DNA of 64,000 nt from Ramazzottius varieornatus (taxonomy: Eukaryota > Tardigrada > Eutardigrada > Parachela > Ramazzottiidae): contig BDGG01000010.1 in NCBI GenBank assembly GCA_001949185.1, positions 166,469 through 230,468 on the forward strand, in the 5' to 3' direction. How positions within the stretch are numbered: the first letter of the stretch is position 1; the number at the start of each line of letters is the position of its first letter. The notes beneath the pieces are model-generated. The model worked only from the letters and a program-made list of their open reading frames with translations. It did no database searches and was not told the origin of the DNA. A program made the translations under genes and the position numbers. This document shows, in pieces, positions 1-11,967 of the stretch.

Positions 1-716
1 CTCATCATACCCCCACTTTCTTTTTCGAGCTTCCGCCTGAACAGATTACGGCGTTGGACGGCGACCTGCTGGCTGCGATCTCACTTAGCGAGGTGCTTAC
101 CAGCACGATCTAGCTTGGAAACGTCTTCTCGCGTTATGCACATGTGCACAAATGGTCTCGTGCCGGAGAAAACTGCATATTTCAAGAAAACTTCGATTCG
201 GAAAGTTCGGATCGAGCCAGTTTTGAGTGGGTCCGCTCTGGAAATACTGTACGTACCTTGTCTCGACGCTTTCCGTCCTATCTTGGTCAGCTCAGCATTT
301 CACAAACACAATACAGCACATTCCAATCGAGGCCTTTCGCAGCCCGAAGTATTATATTGCTTGAAGTCTCACCCCAGTTCGATACCACCTGCTTTAGATG
401 GAACTACGTCTCGCAGTCGTATACGCGTGAACAAGTACTTGCTCCTTTACATTTACCGCTGAAACAGAGCGCCAGATGCCGCCACGCGCCGGTACTTGTA
501 CGCAAACGCACAACTAGCCCGCCGAAGTCACTGTCGGATTCTGACGATAGTAACAGCCATGACATCTCAGCTCTACTGTACCCTAAACTTCTCACAGAAT
601 TTGGCTTTTTGGGAGACAGCACCGACACCGTCTTTCTGCGGAGTGGCGAATTATAATTCACGCTGAGGAAAAGTTTTCAAGGATTCCGTTGATTACGAAA
701 AAACGTTTATTGAATT

Positions 717-830
717 AGTCTTTTCCTGTTTGACAGGTATTTCTGTCAGGTTCCAACATTTGATTGATATGGTGTCACGCATTGTATGATATGGCGGCTG
801 ACAGAAATACCTGTCAAACAGGAAAAGACT
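717..830. repeat. 33-bp perfect inverted repeat (hairpin)
   Basis: Bases 717-749 and 798-830 are exact reverse complements, separated by a 48-base loop. The arms contain TTTTCCTGTTTGACAGG. The perfect match suggests a recent foldback insertion or a strong cruciform or hairpin. No target duplication is evident. Confidence 0.85.
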
Positions 831-1126
831 TATGGCGGCGATGGCCGCCCATATTCGGAAGCGAAGAATCCCCTCGTTCGAGGAAAGCGGTATTTTCAAA
901 CGTGGATCGTGGTGACCGAGAGATGTTTGGCCAAGAACCACCTCAACCAGCCCTCAATAACACGCCATGTTCGCATTTTCATATAGCATTCGGAGAAAGA
1001 ACCACAAGCTATACTGTAATGCTTCATGAACTTCGCGAAGTGAGGCACAAACCGCGTAGGGTTTACGGGTATGATGACGCATACAGCACACGCTCACTAC
1101 GGCATAATCACTGATGTGCTGCTGAA

Positions 1127-1176
1127 NNNNNNNNNNNNNNNNNNNNNNNNNNNNNNNNNNNNNNNNNNNNNNNNNN
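1127..1176. other. assembly gap (50 N)
   Basis: A run of 50 N, equal in length to the second gap at 23722-23771, so probably a fixed-size placeholder and not a measured distance. Confidence 0.99.
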
Positions 1177-1851
1177 CAACTCAGCAATGGGCTGTTCAGT
1201 AGTACATCAGTGGACATAATTCGCGAAGCTCGTGAAGCATCACAGTACTAGCTGTCCTCTGTCGCTGTCAGCGGATGAGCCAGGTAAGCAGACATGATGA
1301 CAAAGTTGGACAACCAGCCTTCTTCTGTATGAAGACTCTGCTATTCCGGACCGGAAGTCTCACAGAAAGAATCTTCAGTCTTTAGAGCCCATACAGAGGT
1401 AATCCGGCACCGGAAACTGGCTGTTTTTAAACTAACGCAACGGAATCATTGTAAGTCGGCCCCGTGGTTCACCTTTTCTGCACCTGCAATGGGCGCTTGC
1501 AGGCTGTTGGAGCACCGTTTTCTTCCGTTGTAGTTTCCCCAGGACGGATGAGAATACACCTTGTTTGTTCGCGATAACAAATACGCTGAATGCAACAAAA
1601 CCAAATCCTCAGGAGAGACTGAACGTTCCCCATCAGGCTTTGCCGTACGCACTGGGAGAGCTCTTCAGCTTCTCCAGACTTTTATGATTTTTTTGTCATG
1701 TCATATATCATGTCATGTACTATCACGTATAACATATCACGTACAGTGACGTTAAAGCACGTGGTGCATGCGTTACTGTTTACAGTCAACAGCTGGGGTT
1801 GAATGGCCACGCGGACCCGAAGCCATAAATTGAAGCTCTATAGTCTACAGT

Positions 1852-2012
1852 GTACGACAAAATAATCTGTTAAAAATAGGTGTTGGGGGGAGCAAGATGG
1901 ATGAAGCCAACAAAATTTGCGCATGCAGCAAAATATAATTCTCATTGACTGAGTCGTAAATAAGCTCCAGCTGCAGTATTACGCCCATTTTCAACGGTTA
2001 ATTTTGTCGTAC
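1852..2012. mobile_element. MITE, family 1 copy A (about 161 bp)
   Basis: Terminal inverted repeats of about 31 bp: the left arm 1852-1882 starts GTACGACAAAAT and the right arm 1982-2012 ends ATTTTGTCGTAC, with a few mismatches. The right part (AATAAGCTCCAG, then CGCCCATT and ACGGTTAATTTT) is shared with the element at 37106-37264, so both belong to one family. There is no coding capacity, so it is probably non-autonomous. Confidence 0.75.
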
Positions 2013-2520
2013 TATGTATGAGACTACCGTCGACGCATTTCAAGCAACCAATCGTAAATGCGTACCGCAAAACTTCGGCATGATCCAGATTGTTGCCTCT
2101 GTGCATAAAAATGGAAGTCCGCAGGGAGTGATCCTTATAACTAATCAAAACGACCTACCTTTGACCACTTCGAATTGAACAGGAAGGCGACTAATGAGCT
2201 ACTCAGGTAAAAAACGCGCACCTTTGTATCAAGCGATCAATACTTGCTAATGATAAATATGAAGGTATCAGTTATGTGCGTTTTGGCGTGATTGATGTGA
2301 CGCTCAACCGTTATCATTGTAAATTGTGACAGATAGCGCGGTACAAGAAGATGGTTTCTTTTTCCAGATTGAACTACAACTGCCGATTGTCACACGTCTT
2401 TATGGTCTTCGGAACCAGGGAATATTTTAAAACCTCTCATATATGACAAGGCTTCGCAGACAGTTGGCACTTCTACTTCACGGTTAAGAAGCCGCTTTAG
2501 TGTGACCGTCGACAGGCGCA

Positions 2521-2710
2521 CACACAAGACGAGAAATTATGTTTCAGTAAAAATTATGGGAGAGGCGGAAAGGACGGCGAAATGGAAATTCGACCGTAGA
2601 AAAGTGTCGAAAAATGTATTACTCTGAATCGGTTGCGTACGTACGTACTCGTACCGCCGTAGCGAGAAGGCCTGTTAAATAATTTTTACTGTACCATAAT
2701 TTCTTGTCCT
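2521..2710. mobile_element. MITE-like element with 27-bp inverted ends
   Basis: GAGAAATTATGTTTCAGTAA near 2531-2557 is matched in inverse orientation at about 2680-2708 (ATTTTTACTGTACCATAATT), giving near-perfect inverted ends around a roughly 120-base core. The core includes an ACGTACGTACGTAC run, and part of it resembles 23155-23225. Confidence 0.6.
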
Positions 2711-3365
2711 GCATGTACGGCAAACATTCATAGTACTCCTAACATCGATAATTTCCAGATGTGTGGATTAAACCGGCCTACAGATCACAATGCTTACTTG
2801 ATGTCAATCATAGCGCTGGTTGCGGATGTAGCGTCTTTCAGATGCACGATGGCAAGAAGTATAGTTATAACTTATGAGTTAAAGAACATAACGTGATAAG
2901 CAGAAATAAGGGTATAGTCTTATTTGGCAGTTCTTGACTGTCTAAACGCGTCGATGGGTGTCGCGGATGCAACTAGAGGTGGCTCACAGTCTGTAGGTGA
3001 GACCGAGGCGGAAGTGATGGCTTGGCGGATTAGTCTTCCACCTGTTCCTCTGAACTGCAACGGTCACGTTAGCGAGCTCAGAAACCCCATTTTTAATTGC
3101 GGAGAAGAATTTTGCGAGATAAAAAGAGCGAAACAAAGTTATTCATCAAGAACATCTTCTCGAGAAGACTTTCAGACACAGAACAATGAGAATATGGTTA
3201 CTCGTACAAGAATGTTGCACGGAAGGAGCTCACAGCCGGACATGGCGAATGGTCAAGACGGAAATGCCACCATACAGTAATTAGGGAAACCTGCGAGGAA
3301 GTACACTTGTCGACAAAACAATTTTCTCTAGCGTGATAGCTGGATTTTGAACATTGAGCAGATTG

Positions 3366-6300
3366 CTACAGTGGAGTGCTGAATTTAGGTGATGCCAGGG
3401 CTTTCTTGACACAGTCGCGGAAACGCTTGGACAAAAGGGTGTACAGGAGCGGATTGGCACAGCAGTTTAGGAAGACCATGCACTTGCAGAACAGGACGTA
3501 CCACAGGTCCAGCCAGGGTTCTTCCACCAAGCTGTTGTAAATCAACAGGCCCCGGAATGGCAGCCAGCATATCGCGAATAGCAACACTGTTGCCACCAAA
3601 ATCCGAAGGCTCTGCAAATGAAAACCTATATTTCGAACGAGCCGACTGTACGTTACTCATTGCTCACTTGCGCTACATTGCGCCGGTTGGGTGTACCCCG
3701 CTGCGCGGTAGTATCGCTTATCTGTTGGCTCGCTTGGCCGCTTCCTGACGACCGCTTGCGGGAGGATTGTGTTGAAAACATAGTGCCGTATTCGCGATCC
3801 ACGACGGACACCGCTCGTGATAAAGGCTCCTCCGTTGTGATTCTCATCCTCCGTAAATATGTCCGGCTGCTGGATGACCGACGTCCAGTAGCATGTTCCA
3901 TATCTGATCCTCGGTAGACCATCCTGACAGTGCCCCGTTCCTCTGGAAGGCTGCGTAGTACTCGACCAATGTTCCAGTAGACAAACATAGCTTCAACGAG
4001 AGGAACAACATAGAAGAGGGCAAGGTCGGTGGTGAAGAGAGCGATGTATTGACTCTGAGAAAGAGAGAGCTGGCAGTGCCTTATTTCAGCCTGAAAGTAC
4101 TCGTCTTGAACAACTTCTGCCAACCAGAACCACGGTGCGCAGTATAGAAACGCGACAGCCCAGCAGCCAGCAGTGATCTTTCGACTTCGATTAAGTGTCA
4201 GCTTTTGCGCCAGGAATGGCCGGCAGGTCGCAATGTATCGTTCCAGCGTAAAGGCCATCATGCTGCGGAACAAAGAAGCTGCGTTAAGATACCATCACTG
4301 CTCATAATTAACACCCACCCTGCCTGAGGAGGTACCGTACCGGGATACCGTTTGCACAAAATTTAAGCTGACATTGGGTCAACTAATCAGAAAATCGACA
4401 TCCGGGATATGAGCATACGACATTTGGGTTTCGGCGGCCGAATTCTATAACGATCGATCAGTGTGCAAAGTGTTCGGGAAACGAGCTTAAAGTTTTGAGA
4501 CCTCGAGGGCAAAGTTGAACTATACTGTACTGATGCAGGCAGGTGTAGCAGACATCGGGGAAGACGATACAGAAGCCTGTTTGACTGTCTGACCAGTAGT
4601 CAAGTGACTACGTCAAGAAAATCTGAAAGGGTTCGGAAATGTTGCAGTGGAAATGTTTCAACGTCACAATGACGTCAGACCGTGTAAACATGCGCCTGCA
4701 TCTGTTTGGACGCAAAACCCCGCGTGCGGGTATCTCAGCTGGTAATCACCCCAGAACTTTCGGGACCATTTCCCCAAATAGGAGAACAGTGTTTTATTTT
4801 AGACTTCGAGCCACGGCGAGGTACGACAAACTGACGAAACAATGACGCCGGATATTCGCAACAACTTGATGTTCAAGGTAAACGACATAATTCGAGCAAC
4901 CCGAAAAGTTCGAACATCATCCACAACGCTTGGTTCATCTCTCATCGTACGTCAGGCTTTTTAACACTGGACTGGCCCATCTTTCTCAGAGAAAATGATT
5001 CCTGTGATCTACAGCGCGTGGTTGTTCTAATACCCACTAAGACCTCGAACAGAGGGATCGATCTACCTCAGGAAGCAACGAGCGGTTGATTACAGGCAAC
5101 AGGAGCTGAGAAAATATATGCCCGAATTATGTCGTTTACCTCGTAAGGAAATGGTTATTCGGAAGCAGAAAAAGTCAGTACGCAATTCGGCTGTCGAAAC
5201 CCGTTAAGACCGGTTAAACATATGGCTCGTACAGTAACGTCTTCCAATGATACTGCGCACAGCGCCATCTCCGAAGTTATAACAACAGATGCGGTGGCAT
5301 GCACCTTTCGATCTTTACGTCAGTGATCACTGATCACTCGTACTTGACAAGAAAAGTGCTTAGAAAAGTGCTCCGTGACGCGATATACCTGTGGGAGGCT
5401 TTACTGCAAATATAGGAGTGGGTTGAAATCTTAAAGCTTAGGTATCCGGTATGCATGGTCAACAAATGTTATCAAATGCAGCAGGACGTAGATATTGCAC
5501 GGGTTACTCTGCCTTGTTCTTCAGCCAAAGATAGTCAACAACTTAGTACCTCAATGTACCAACGTTGATGCAGAAGAAATTGGTGAAAACGAAAGCCGAG
5601 CACGCGAAGGACGTAGAATACCAAATTCCACTGGAGATAGTGTATCTGCAAAGGGTGTGATCTGTGAGGTAATAAATCAGTAGTTCCTTACTCATTGCTC
5701 AGCGAACTTACTACTAAAGCCTTCTGACCACACAGGTTTACGAAGGCAAGCCCTAATTCCTGACTGTTTGATTGGCCTGATATGGCAGCTTCCCCAAGTT
5801 GGTCGATAAGTCGAGCGGAAACGCAGAAGGGTGGCGGGGAACATTACGGAGGGGTTTGACCCATACAAAATTGGTTCTTCGTGCAGCTATGGCGCTGGAA
5901 AATTCAAATGTGACAAACAGCTGGGGAACGGCAATGCTAGGTCTGACGTCACGACTCAAACCGGTGTGCTAGCCGTGAAGTACCCGTGTACGTACGCTGC
6001 ACCCATGGAGCCGCTACGTAGACAAAGCCGGATTCGCTCAGATAAACTGACCCGACTGCAAGCCGATGGCCACATGACGGGCAGCACATACGGACACCAA
6101 GCTGTTTGTCACACTGGCTATTGCGAAGCGCCATGGCTGTCTTCGTGAGAAAATGAGGAGAAAGCGTCCGATTTGCGGCGTCGACATATTTTTAAACATT
6201 GTCCTTCGAGTCATGTTTAGGGCATGGATAACGCCCAGTTTCATCAAACATTGACCTGGAACCACGTGATCACCAGCTGCAGGGAAGCAAGACAGCAAGA

Positions 6301-9300
6301 CAAGGTGATATCCGAGCCGGAGCCACAGGCATTATTTGTTACTTACACGAGGCCTTCCGGAACTGCAGTGCATATCGCGAGCAGATCGGCGCAGGCAAGG
6401 GATGCCTACAAAATTGCAAACATTAGCACAAGAAATAAACCGTGAAATTAATGATCTGCCATCCGCAATGCCCCTGAATCTGCCACCTTTCTGCGGGAAT
6501 GATACAAAAACTTGACGGACTCAGCTGCGACACTGTAGAAGCGTCAACCAGAACGGGGGTGCGTCCCCTGCTCGAATGAACACCTGAGCCGCTACAGGCA
6601 TGACTGACGCCCTATATCGAATGGATCAAACTACTGTTTATGGGACGGTCATGCTGTCGAAACACAAAAATACTTTGCTTTGACTGTTCGGATGCGTTGT
6701 CACCACGATACTACACATCCTCCATTAATCACAGCAGCAATTAGAAATCTATACAACGGTGTAAACTAGTTTATACAAGGTCTGAGGGCTGCCTGTGTTT
6801 GAACTGATTTTGGTTTAACAAACAAAGGCATTGGCCAACAAAGGCAAGCCACAGAGCATTGCACATTGTGCAAACTTCGATGTGTATCTAACGCTCACGT
6901 TCAGTCAACGCATGAATTCTGGCCGTCCAAAAATATCAAAGAAGATGTGAGAATAACAATTTCAGGGTCATTCGCATGTCGTTGGTAAACATGAATGGGC
7001 AACCTACCAACGAACAAGATATGCAGGACGCATTGCACTTGCTCGAAAATAAATGTGTTTTCTGTAGCCTGTCCCTGACTCAGTTCTCGATCAAGGTCTT
7101 GCTGCGCATAGATGCCCGTTCAAGCGGAAGAATACCACACTGTTTAACGGAGGAAACAGCCTTGAAGTGCCGTCATTGGGATAATGTTTGTTCCTTATCG
7201 CCGGCCTTTTTTGCTTATAGACTCGCGCATTTGAGTGCTATTTTCCATCACGGTTCCGATTGCGTTCACCGGATATGCGGCTCTGCGTATTATTTCTTGT
7301 TGTTTGGACCTGTTACGGTGCAACGAGACTCTACGACATCGCCGATTATGTGACCAACGACTGCAACACCGTGGATCCCCACGTGCTCAAGTTCCTGCTG
7401 CATCGGGACGAAGACCATACCACTGCGATGAAGTAATTCATACGGGAGGGGCGCGAAGCAGGTGAGAAACCATCAAAATATTTTCGTAAACCATCGGAAT
7501 GGCCCATACTCCAAGACCATGAATGGCTGGAATGATCAAACAAAAACAGTTCAGCTTACTGCCGTTACTGCGGGTTGGGTTTCACGGGTTGGGTACCCAT
7601 GACCAAAAAAGTCGGTGAGTTTGTCAAATTTCCAATCACAAATTTCTACCAGGCGCAGTAAGACATGCCAACCGACATGATCATGTCTAAGCGGAAGCAG
7701 ATGCTCTTGCATTCAAAGAGACCAACATGTTACTGCTTAATTTCAAGAAAAGCTACAAGGTCTCTGTTCTGATTTCGTCATCAAAAATCGTCGGACTTCT
7801 GGCTAGACAGCGAATTGCTTTTCACGGTACCAAATGTGAGCTGAAAAGTGAGGAAATGAAAGTCAGTACGGGTCACGAGCTGTTCGATGTCGGCGGATGT
7901 TGGTTCAGCAACTTTGGAGTGATGTATTTGTTCCGGATGAACGCTGGCGACGTGGACCTTCTTAACAATATCAGCAAGATTGCTGTCGGTCGGGATAGTC
8001 TTGTACTCTTAGCCTTGGCCGTATAATTCTCGCTAACCTATTAACCAAAACTTTTTCCCTTCTTTTGTTGTTGTGAGTTCCGACTGTGCGAACAATACCG
8101 GTGCATCTTGATAACCATTGAACGAAAATGTTTGACGTGATGGTACAGACTTAAGCTTCTTCTAGCATACGTCGACTGGTCAGCATGCGGAACCAGCTTT
8201 CCGATTCTAAAGATCACTTTCTGACGAAGCACCAGTACAGTTTTGTGGCTTCATTGTGATTCATCAATCAAATCAAAATATTTTTCTGTTTCGACATCAT
8301 AACCGTCCCGTAAGCAAAAGTTTGATCCATTCGATATAGGGTGCGTCGGCCCTGGGTACAGGGATGTAGCCGTGCCTTGAATCAGGGAAGGCTCGTTGAA
8401 GTGCGGCGAATTATTCTCACCATGTTTCACCGCATTAGTGAAAATTTCACCGACGCGGGAAGAGCGGTGGAGGACTGTGGAAGATGGTGAAGGAAGCAGA
8501 TTCCGTCTTTTAGCTAACTGATTTATCGCACTTGATTGATTGGTTGCACCTTAGTCAATCAATCAAGGTACAAGTAATCAGTCAATCGAAGGACCGAATT
8601 TGCTCTCTTCACCATCCTTCAGTATTTTTCATCGTTCTTCCTCGCGTCACTGAAATTTTCAGTAAGTCGGTGGAGGATGATGAAAAAAATCACCGTAGTT
8701 CACCGAGCCTTCCTCCGGCGCAATTGAACCTTGATGATACCTATGTATCGGTGCCTATCCAGCACTGATCCAAAAAGTTCGATCAATCGACGGCTACATC
8801 AGCCCTGCTTTCATTTAACACTGTGCTGCGAGCAGGAAATGCCGAGTTCGTCTAGGTTTCTATTAATTCGAAAACGCTGGGGCATTGCCTGAGGGTGCGC
8901 ATGTCTCGTCCCATTTTCTGTAGCGTGGTGCGTGACGAATCTCCAGCTCACAGTGTGGCGCGATAAGCACTTACATAATTAACGTACTCACACGCTCAGC
9001 TGTTGCGCATTTGTAAGGGGTTGACGCGCTTCAATCAGTGATCGAGCTGTTGTTCGATGTTTTCGATATTAACTTGCTATACAGCTGGGAACTAGCATTA
9101 AACAGGCACTGACGATATCATCATTAACTTACGAGGTAACCATAGGCCGATGTGTGCAAGGAATCGGAAACGTAGATGGTAAAGATAACGATGGAATTCC
9201 CCGTGATTCCCAGCAGAAAGACGATGGTATAAGCTAGTATGGCCACAGTTCGATACCGTACTCCAAACGGTTCGAAATAATAGCTGCCATTGCTGAAAGC

Positions 9301-9342
9301 CAATGTATCATTGTACTGCTCGAGAAGGTCGTCGGGGTGCAT
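3366..9342 (-). CDS. thyrotropin-releasing-hormone-receptor-like GPCR 1
   Basis: Class A peptide GPCR, predicted to sit in the plasma membrane and signal through G proteins. Five exons join in frame: 9133-9342, 6347-6405, 5550-5645, 3668-4262 and 3366-3611, giving 401 codons. In order: short N-terminus with possible N-glycosylation sites (NDT, NGS), TM1 with GITGNS, TM2 with SLACADLL, TM3 ending FTLERY (the DRY position), TM4, TM5 with FYVVP, a long serine/arginine-rich third loop, TM6 with CWLPFRG and TM7 with NPLLY. The FTLERYIATCRP, FYVVP and WLPFRGLLIYNS blocks match the TRH-receptor group from memory. The C-tail is short (ends STPL). Intron 1 is about 2.7 kb, enlarged by repeats. Intron positions and phases equal those of the paralogue at 29.5-31.3 kb. 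The ligand is unknown; all exons are open, so the gene looks intact. Confidence 0.9.
5891..6080. repeat. dispersed repeat, copy 1 (also at 10750-10920)
   Basis: About 190 bases resemble 10750-10920 in the same orientation. Shared blocks include GGGGAACGGCAAT, TCTGACG/CCTGACG and CACCCATGGAGCCG/CACCCATTGAGCCG. This copy lies in intron 2 of GPCR 1. Family unknown; no coding potential is seen. Confidence 0.65.
6601..8350. mobile_element. degenerate element with ~80-bp inverted ends, in GPCR 1 intron 1
   Basis: Bases 6601-6683 (ACGCCCTATATCGAATGGAT, then GGGACGGTCATG, then TGTCGAAACA) recur in inverse orientation at 8273-8350 (TTTCGACATCATAACCGTCC, then GATCCATTCGATATAGGGTG). The roughly 1.6-kb interior has weak open frames (6976-7353 and 7727-8026) without recognisable domains. 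It is either an old non-autonomous DNA transposon or two inverted repeats placed by chance. It accounts for much of the length of this receptor intron. Confidence 0.55.
8825..9005. repeat. dispersed repeat family, copy 1 (also 26663-26840)
   Basis: Shared direct-orientation blocks with 26663-26840 include CAGGAAATGCC, CCCATTTTCTGTAGCG and TGTGACGAAWCYC. It lies in GPCR 1 intron 1. Unknown family, no coding potential. Confidence 0.6.
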
Positions 9343-11421
9343 TGTAAGCTATGATTTCGTTATGTTGGCCCAGACTCCAAGGACGCATACAGCACGATAT
9401 AATAGGTATGTTCCTAATGGAGACTTGGGTCAAATATTACCCACACAATGAAAGGAACGGCATTGCATCACTCAATCCGGAAGAAACCGCGAAACTTTGC
9501 CGGTCGTGCCGTCTCCAGCAAAATTCACGATCTCACGATAGTCCGTGTTATCGGACAGAGACGGTACTCTAGAGTATCATGACATTGCATGTACAGTTAG
9601 CGTGCGCCGATCGCAGAAGTTAGGATCGATGTCTTCGGCTCGGTCACATCGACGTGTAACTTACGACTGGATTTATATACAAGTATGTCGAAGGTCAATC
9701 TTCGAAAACATTGGAGATAAGAGATGAGACAATTTACCAACGGATGGGAGAGTAATAATAACGTCGGCCTGGCTGTATCCATTGGAAAAAAATCATAGAC
9801 GCAGAAATCGAAAACTATCTCTGGGGATGCAGCAGGCTGTGGATTACAATAGATGATAACAGAAATCATATCAACACTGGCCGTACTTTCATCAGCTAGT
9901 GATTAGAGGAATAGCCTTTATCGGAACCCAGGGTGCTGATCCCAATAAGCTCCCTATACGTTCTCAAGGTTAGGATATTCACTCGTTGGTTAATCGTGAA
10001 GCAATGCGATGGAAAACCCCACTGAACGCCAAAGACAAGCGAACGCGGTTTGGCAAGAAAGATATCGCATGTCGACACTGTTTGCTTCCGCTCAGATTCA
10101 CTTCTATCACCATACGCAAAAAGGAGAGCACCGTGGCCCATGCATGAGATAGGCCGCGGAATCGCTATTGCGTGGCTTATCAACAGAGGAGAACACAAAC
10201 ACCAGTTGACAGTTTATATACTGCGTAATACGTAGCTGTTTGGGCTTCGGTCGAAGAATTTGTGGGGAAGACGTTAGAGAGTATTTGAATTGCCACTTCA
10301 ACATGGACCAAAGCAGCTCGTACTGAAGGCGTGGACCGCAATGGGATGCTGGTAATTAGTTTCCGTAACGTGATCCTCGAGGCAGATAACTACTACTTTC
10401 ACCAGTGACTTTTTACGATTTGCCAAGTATTGATAGACTGCTGAGGAACCAACGGTGGTGCAAGTTTAACGTGCACGATCAAACAGCAAGCGATGACGTG
10501 AATTACAGGCGCTTTGCAAACGAAGTCACATGCCACAGAGTCATTTCGTTCATCAGGAGACAATTAAAGTGGTCTTCCGATTCCAGAACATTGATCTTAG
10601 GAGGACGGTCGTTTTGAATTAAAATCTTCTTCGTGATTGAATGACAGATTCGTTTGCCTTCTGACCCTCCCAGCCCCTTTATCGCATCATATGAGATGAG
10701 CAAGAAAAACAGAGTAGAAAGCAGGGAGGGTGGACGCATCCCTCCCGCTGGCGTTAGAAAATTCTAATGTGGCAAACAGCAGGGGAACGGCAATCTTAAG
10801 CCTGACGCCGCGGCTCTAGCAGTGTCCGTGTCCTGCACCCATTGAGCCGTTACTTGGGCAAACCTGGATTTGCGTAATCTAACTAACCCGACCCTACCGC
10901 GAGCCGAAAGTCAGATGATGGCACCAACTTTTTCTCTATATTTGCTATAGTGAAGCTTCAGGGCTGGGCGGACGGCAAAACTCCAAGCGGATAGCGAGCG
11001 GATAATTAACGAAATTTTTTCGAGAAAGACCTGGTTATCGCTTACCGGCGAACCAGCAGTTGAAATTTCATATGGTTACGTTTCAGATCGACCAACTACA
11101 GTCTAGGCAAATAGCTACTCTGAAAGTGGGGTGGCAGCTATGGGCGTACCATAGTACTAAGTACCCATAAATAACATTCAGCGGCAATTCGTTTACTATA
11201 TTACTTGATGAAAATTGACTTCCACAGCTGAGTACTGTCCGTCGAGCTGGGATAGATAGATGTCCAGGAAGAAAGCTTTCAGAACAACATGAACGTTTTG
11301 CCGAGTGTTACGTAACCTGTTGAAGCGAGGCTAGGTGCAGCGTTTTGTGTGTTCTCAAACACCTATTCGTGCGTGCGATAACTCTTTTTTGATGCGGCGG
11401 GATTTGCAACAGTACGCCCAC
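9343..11421. other. intergenic interval between GPCR 1 and peptide gene 1
   Basis: No supported gene. The GPCR 1 promoter should lie just above 9342, but I see no clear core element. The only structured content noticed is the dispersed repeat at 10750-10920, the second copy of the one at 5891-6080. Confidence 0.5.
10750..10920. repeat. dispersed repeat, copy 2 (also at 5891-6080)
   Basis: Same orientation as 5891-6080, with blocks such as GTTAGAAAATTC and CAGGGGAACGGCAAT. Diverged but alignable along most of its length. Confidence 0.65.
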
Positions 11422-11844
11422 TCAAGCTGCCCGAGAGAAGGGACCATCGTCTTTGAGGAGCGGGAGCGGAGAACGAGACGTTGAACACCGTTGCCTGAAA
11501 AATTTTTTTCCATGAGCCGCGGGCTGGCGCAGGATTGGTGTCATGAAGTATTTCTTGTGTCGTCGGGGACCGTCCTGGTGGAACGAGCTATGCTGCTGCC
11601 TGTCCACCGCTTCAGATGGCTCAAGGCCGACGCCGGGGTTGCCCGCGAACAGCCTTTGCCAACGAAGATTAGGGTAGCCAGCTTTATCCGGCTGTGCTAC
11701 TAACACAACGCCGCCATGCGCTCGATCGACCACGGTGCCCGGAGCAAGACGTTGGACAGTCATGAGGTCAGAAGGGAAGTGGGCTCCGTCGACTAGTAGG
11801 CTTCCTGCCAGGGTCCACACCACCAACCCACAATACAAAGCCAT
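11422..11844 (-). CDS. putative secreted neuropeptide-like precursor 1
   Basis: About 140 codons in one open frame. I chose the ATG at 11844 because it begins a signal-peptide-like stretch (MALYCGLVVWTLAGSLL). The frame stays open upstream to an ATG at 11967, which would bury that signal. Near the C-terminus a dibasic KK precedes YFMTPILRQPAAH, followed by G-KK, the classical arrangement for cleavage and C-terminal amidation in the secretory pathway. The gene at 45275-45712 shares the VVW-x-AG-LL signal core, a GP-x(2-3)-(K/R)-YF block and the L-R-x-P motif, so they are probably paralogues. I do not match the peptide to a named family. It could be a non-hormonal secreted protein; the processing inference rests on motifs only. 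Confidence 0.5.
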   Translation of the reverse strand: MALYCGLVVWTLAGSLLVDGAHFPSDLMTVQRLAPGTVVDRAHGGVVLVAQPDKAGYPNLRWQRLFAGNPGVGLEPSEAVDRQQHSSFHQDGPRRHKKYFMTPILRQPAAHGKKFFRQRCSTSRSPLPLLKDDGPFSRAA

Positions 11845-11967
11845 CGCTGGTCGCGGATTTGGAAGTGTCAACAAAGGTAGCGAGACCGCTGAACAAAGGT
11901 GTGAGTCTGGGGAAAAAAAACAAATGGATATTCCGGGAAGGGTAAATCCTGTTTTTATACTAAGCAT

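Larger units (their letters stand above)
1..3365. other. left flank without a supported gene
   Basis: No reading frame here shows a recognisable domain, signal peptide or convincing splice structure; the longest open frames (up to about 170 codons near 144-656) look like chance. The stretch holds a 33-bp perfect inverted repeat, one assembly gap and two short MITE-like elements, each listed separately. It lies downstream of the first GPCR gene, which reads leftward and ends at 3366. Confidence 0.6.

Noticed and set aside
144-656. 170-codon plus-strand open frame at the left edge
   Set aside because: No signal peptide, domain or splice context; overlapping open frames in other phases.
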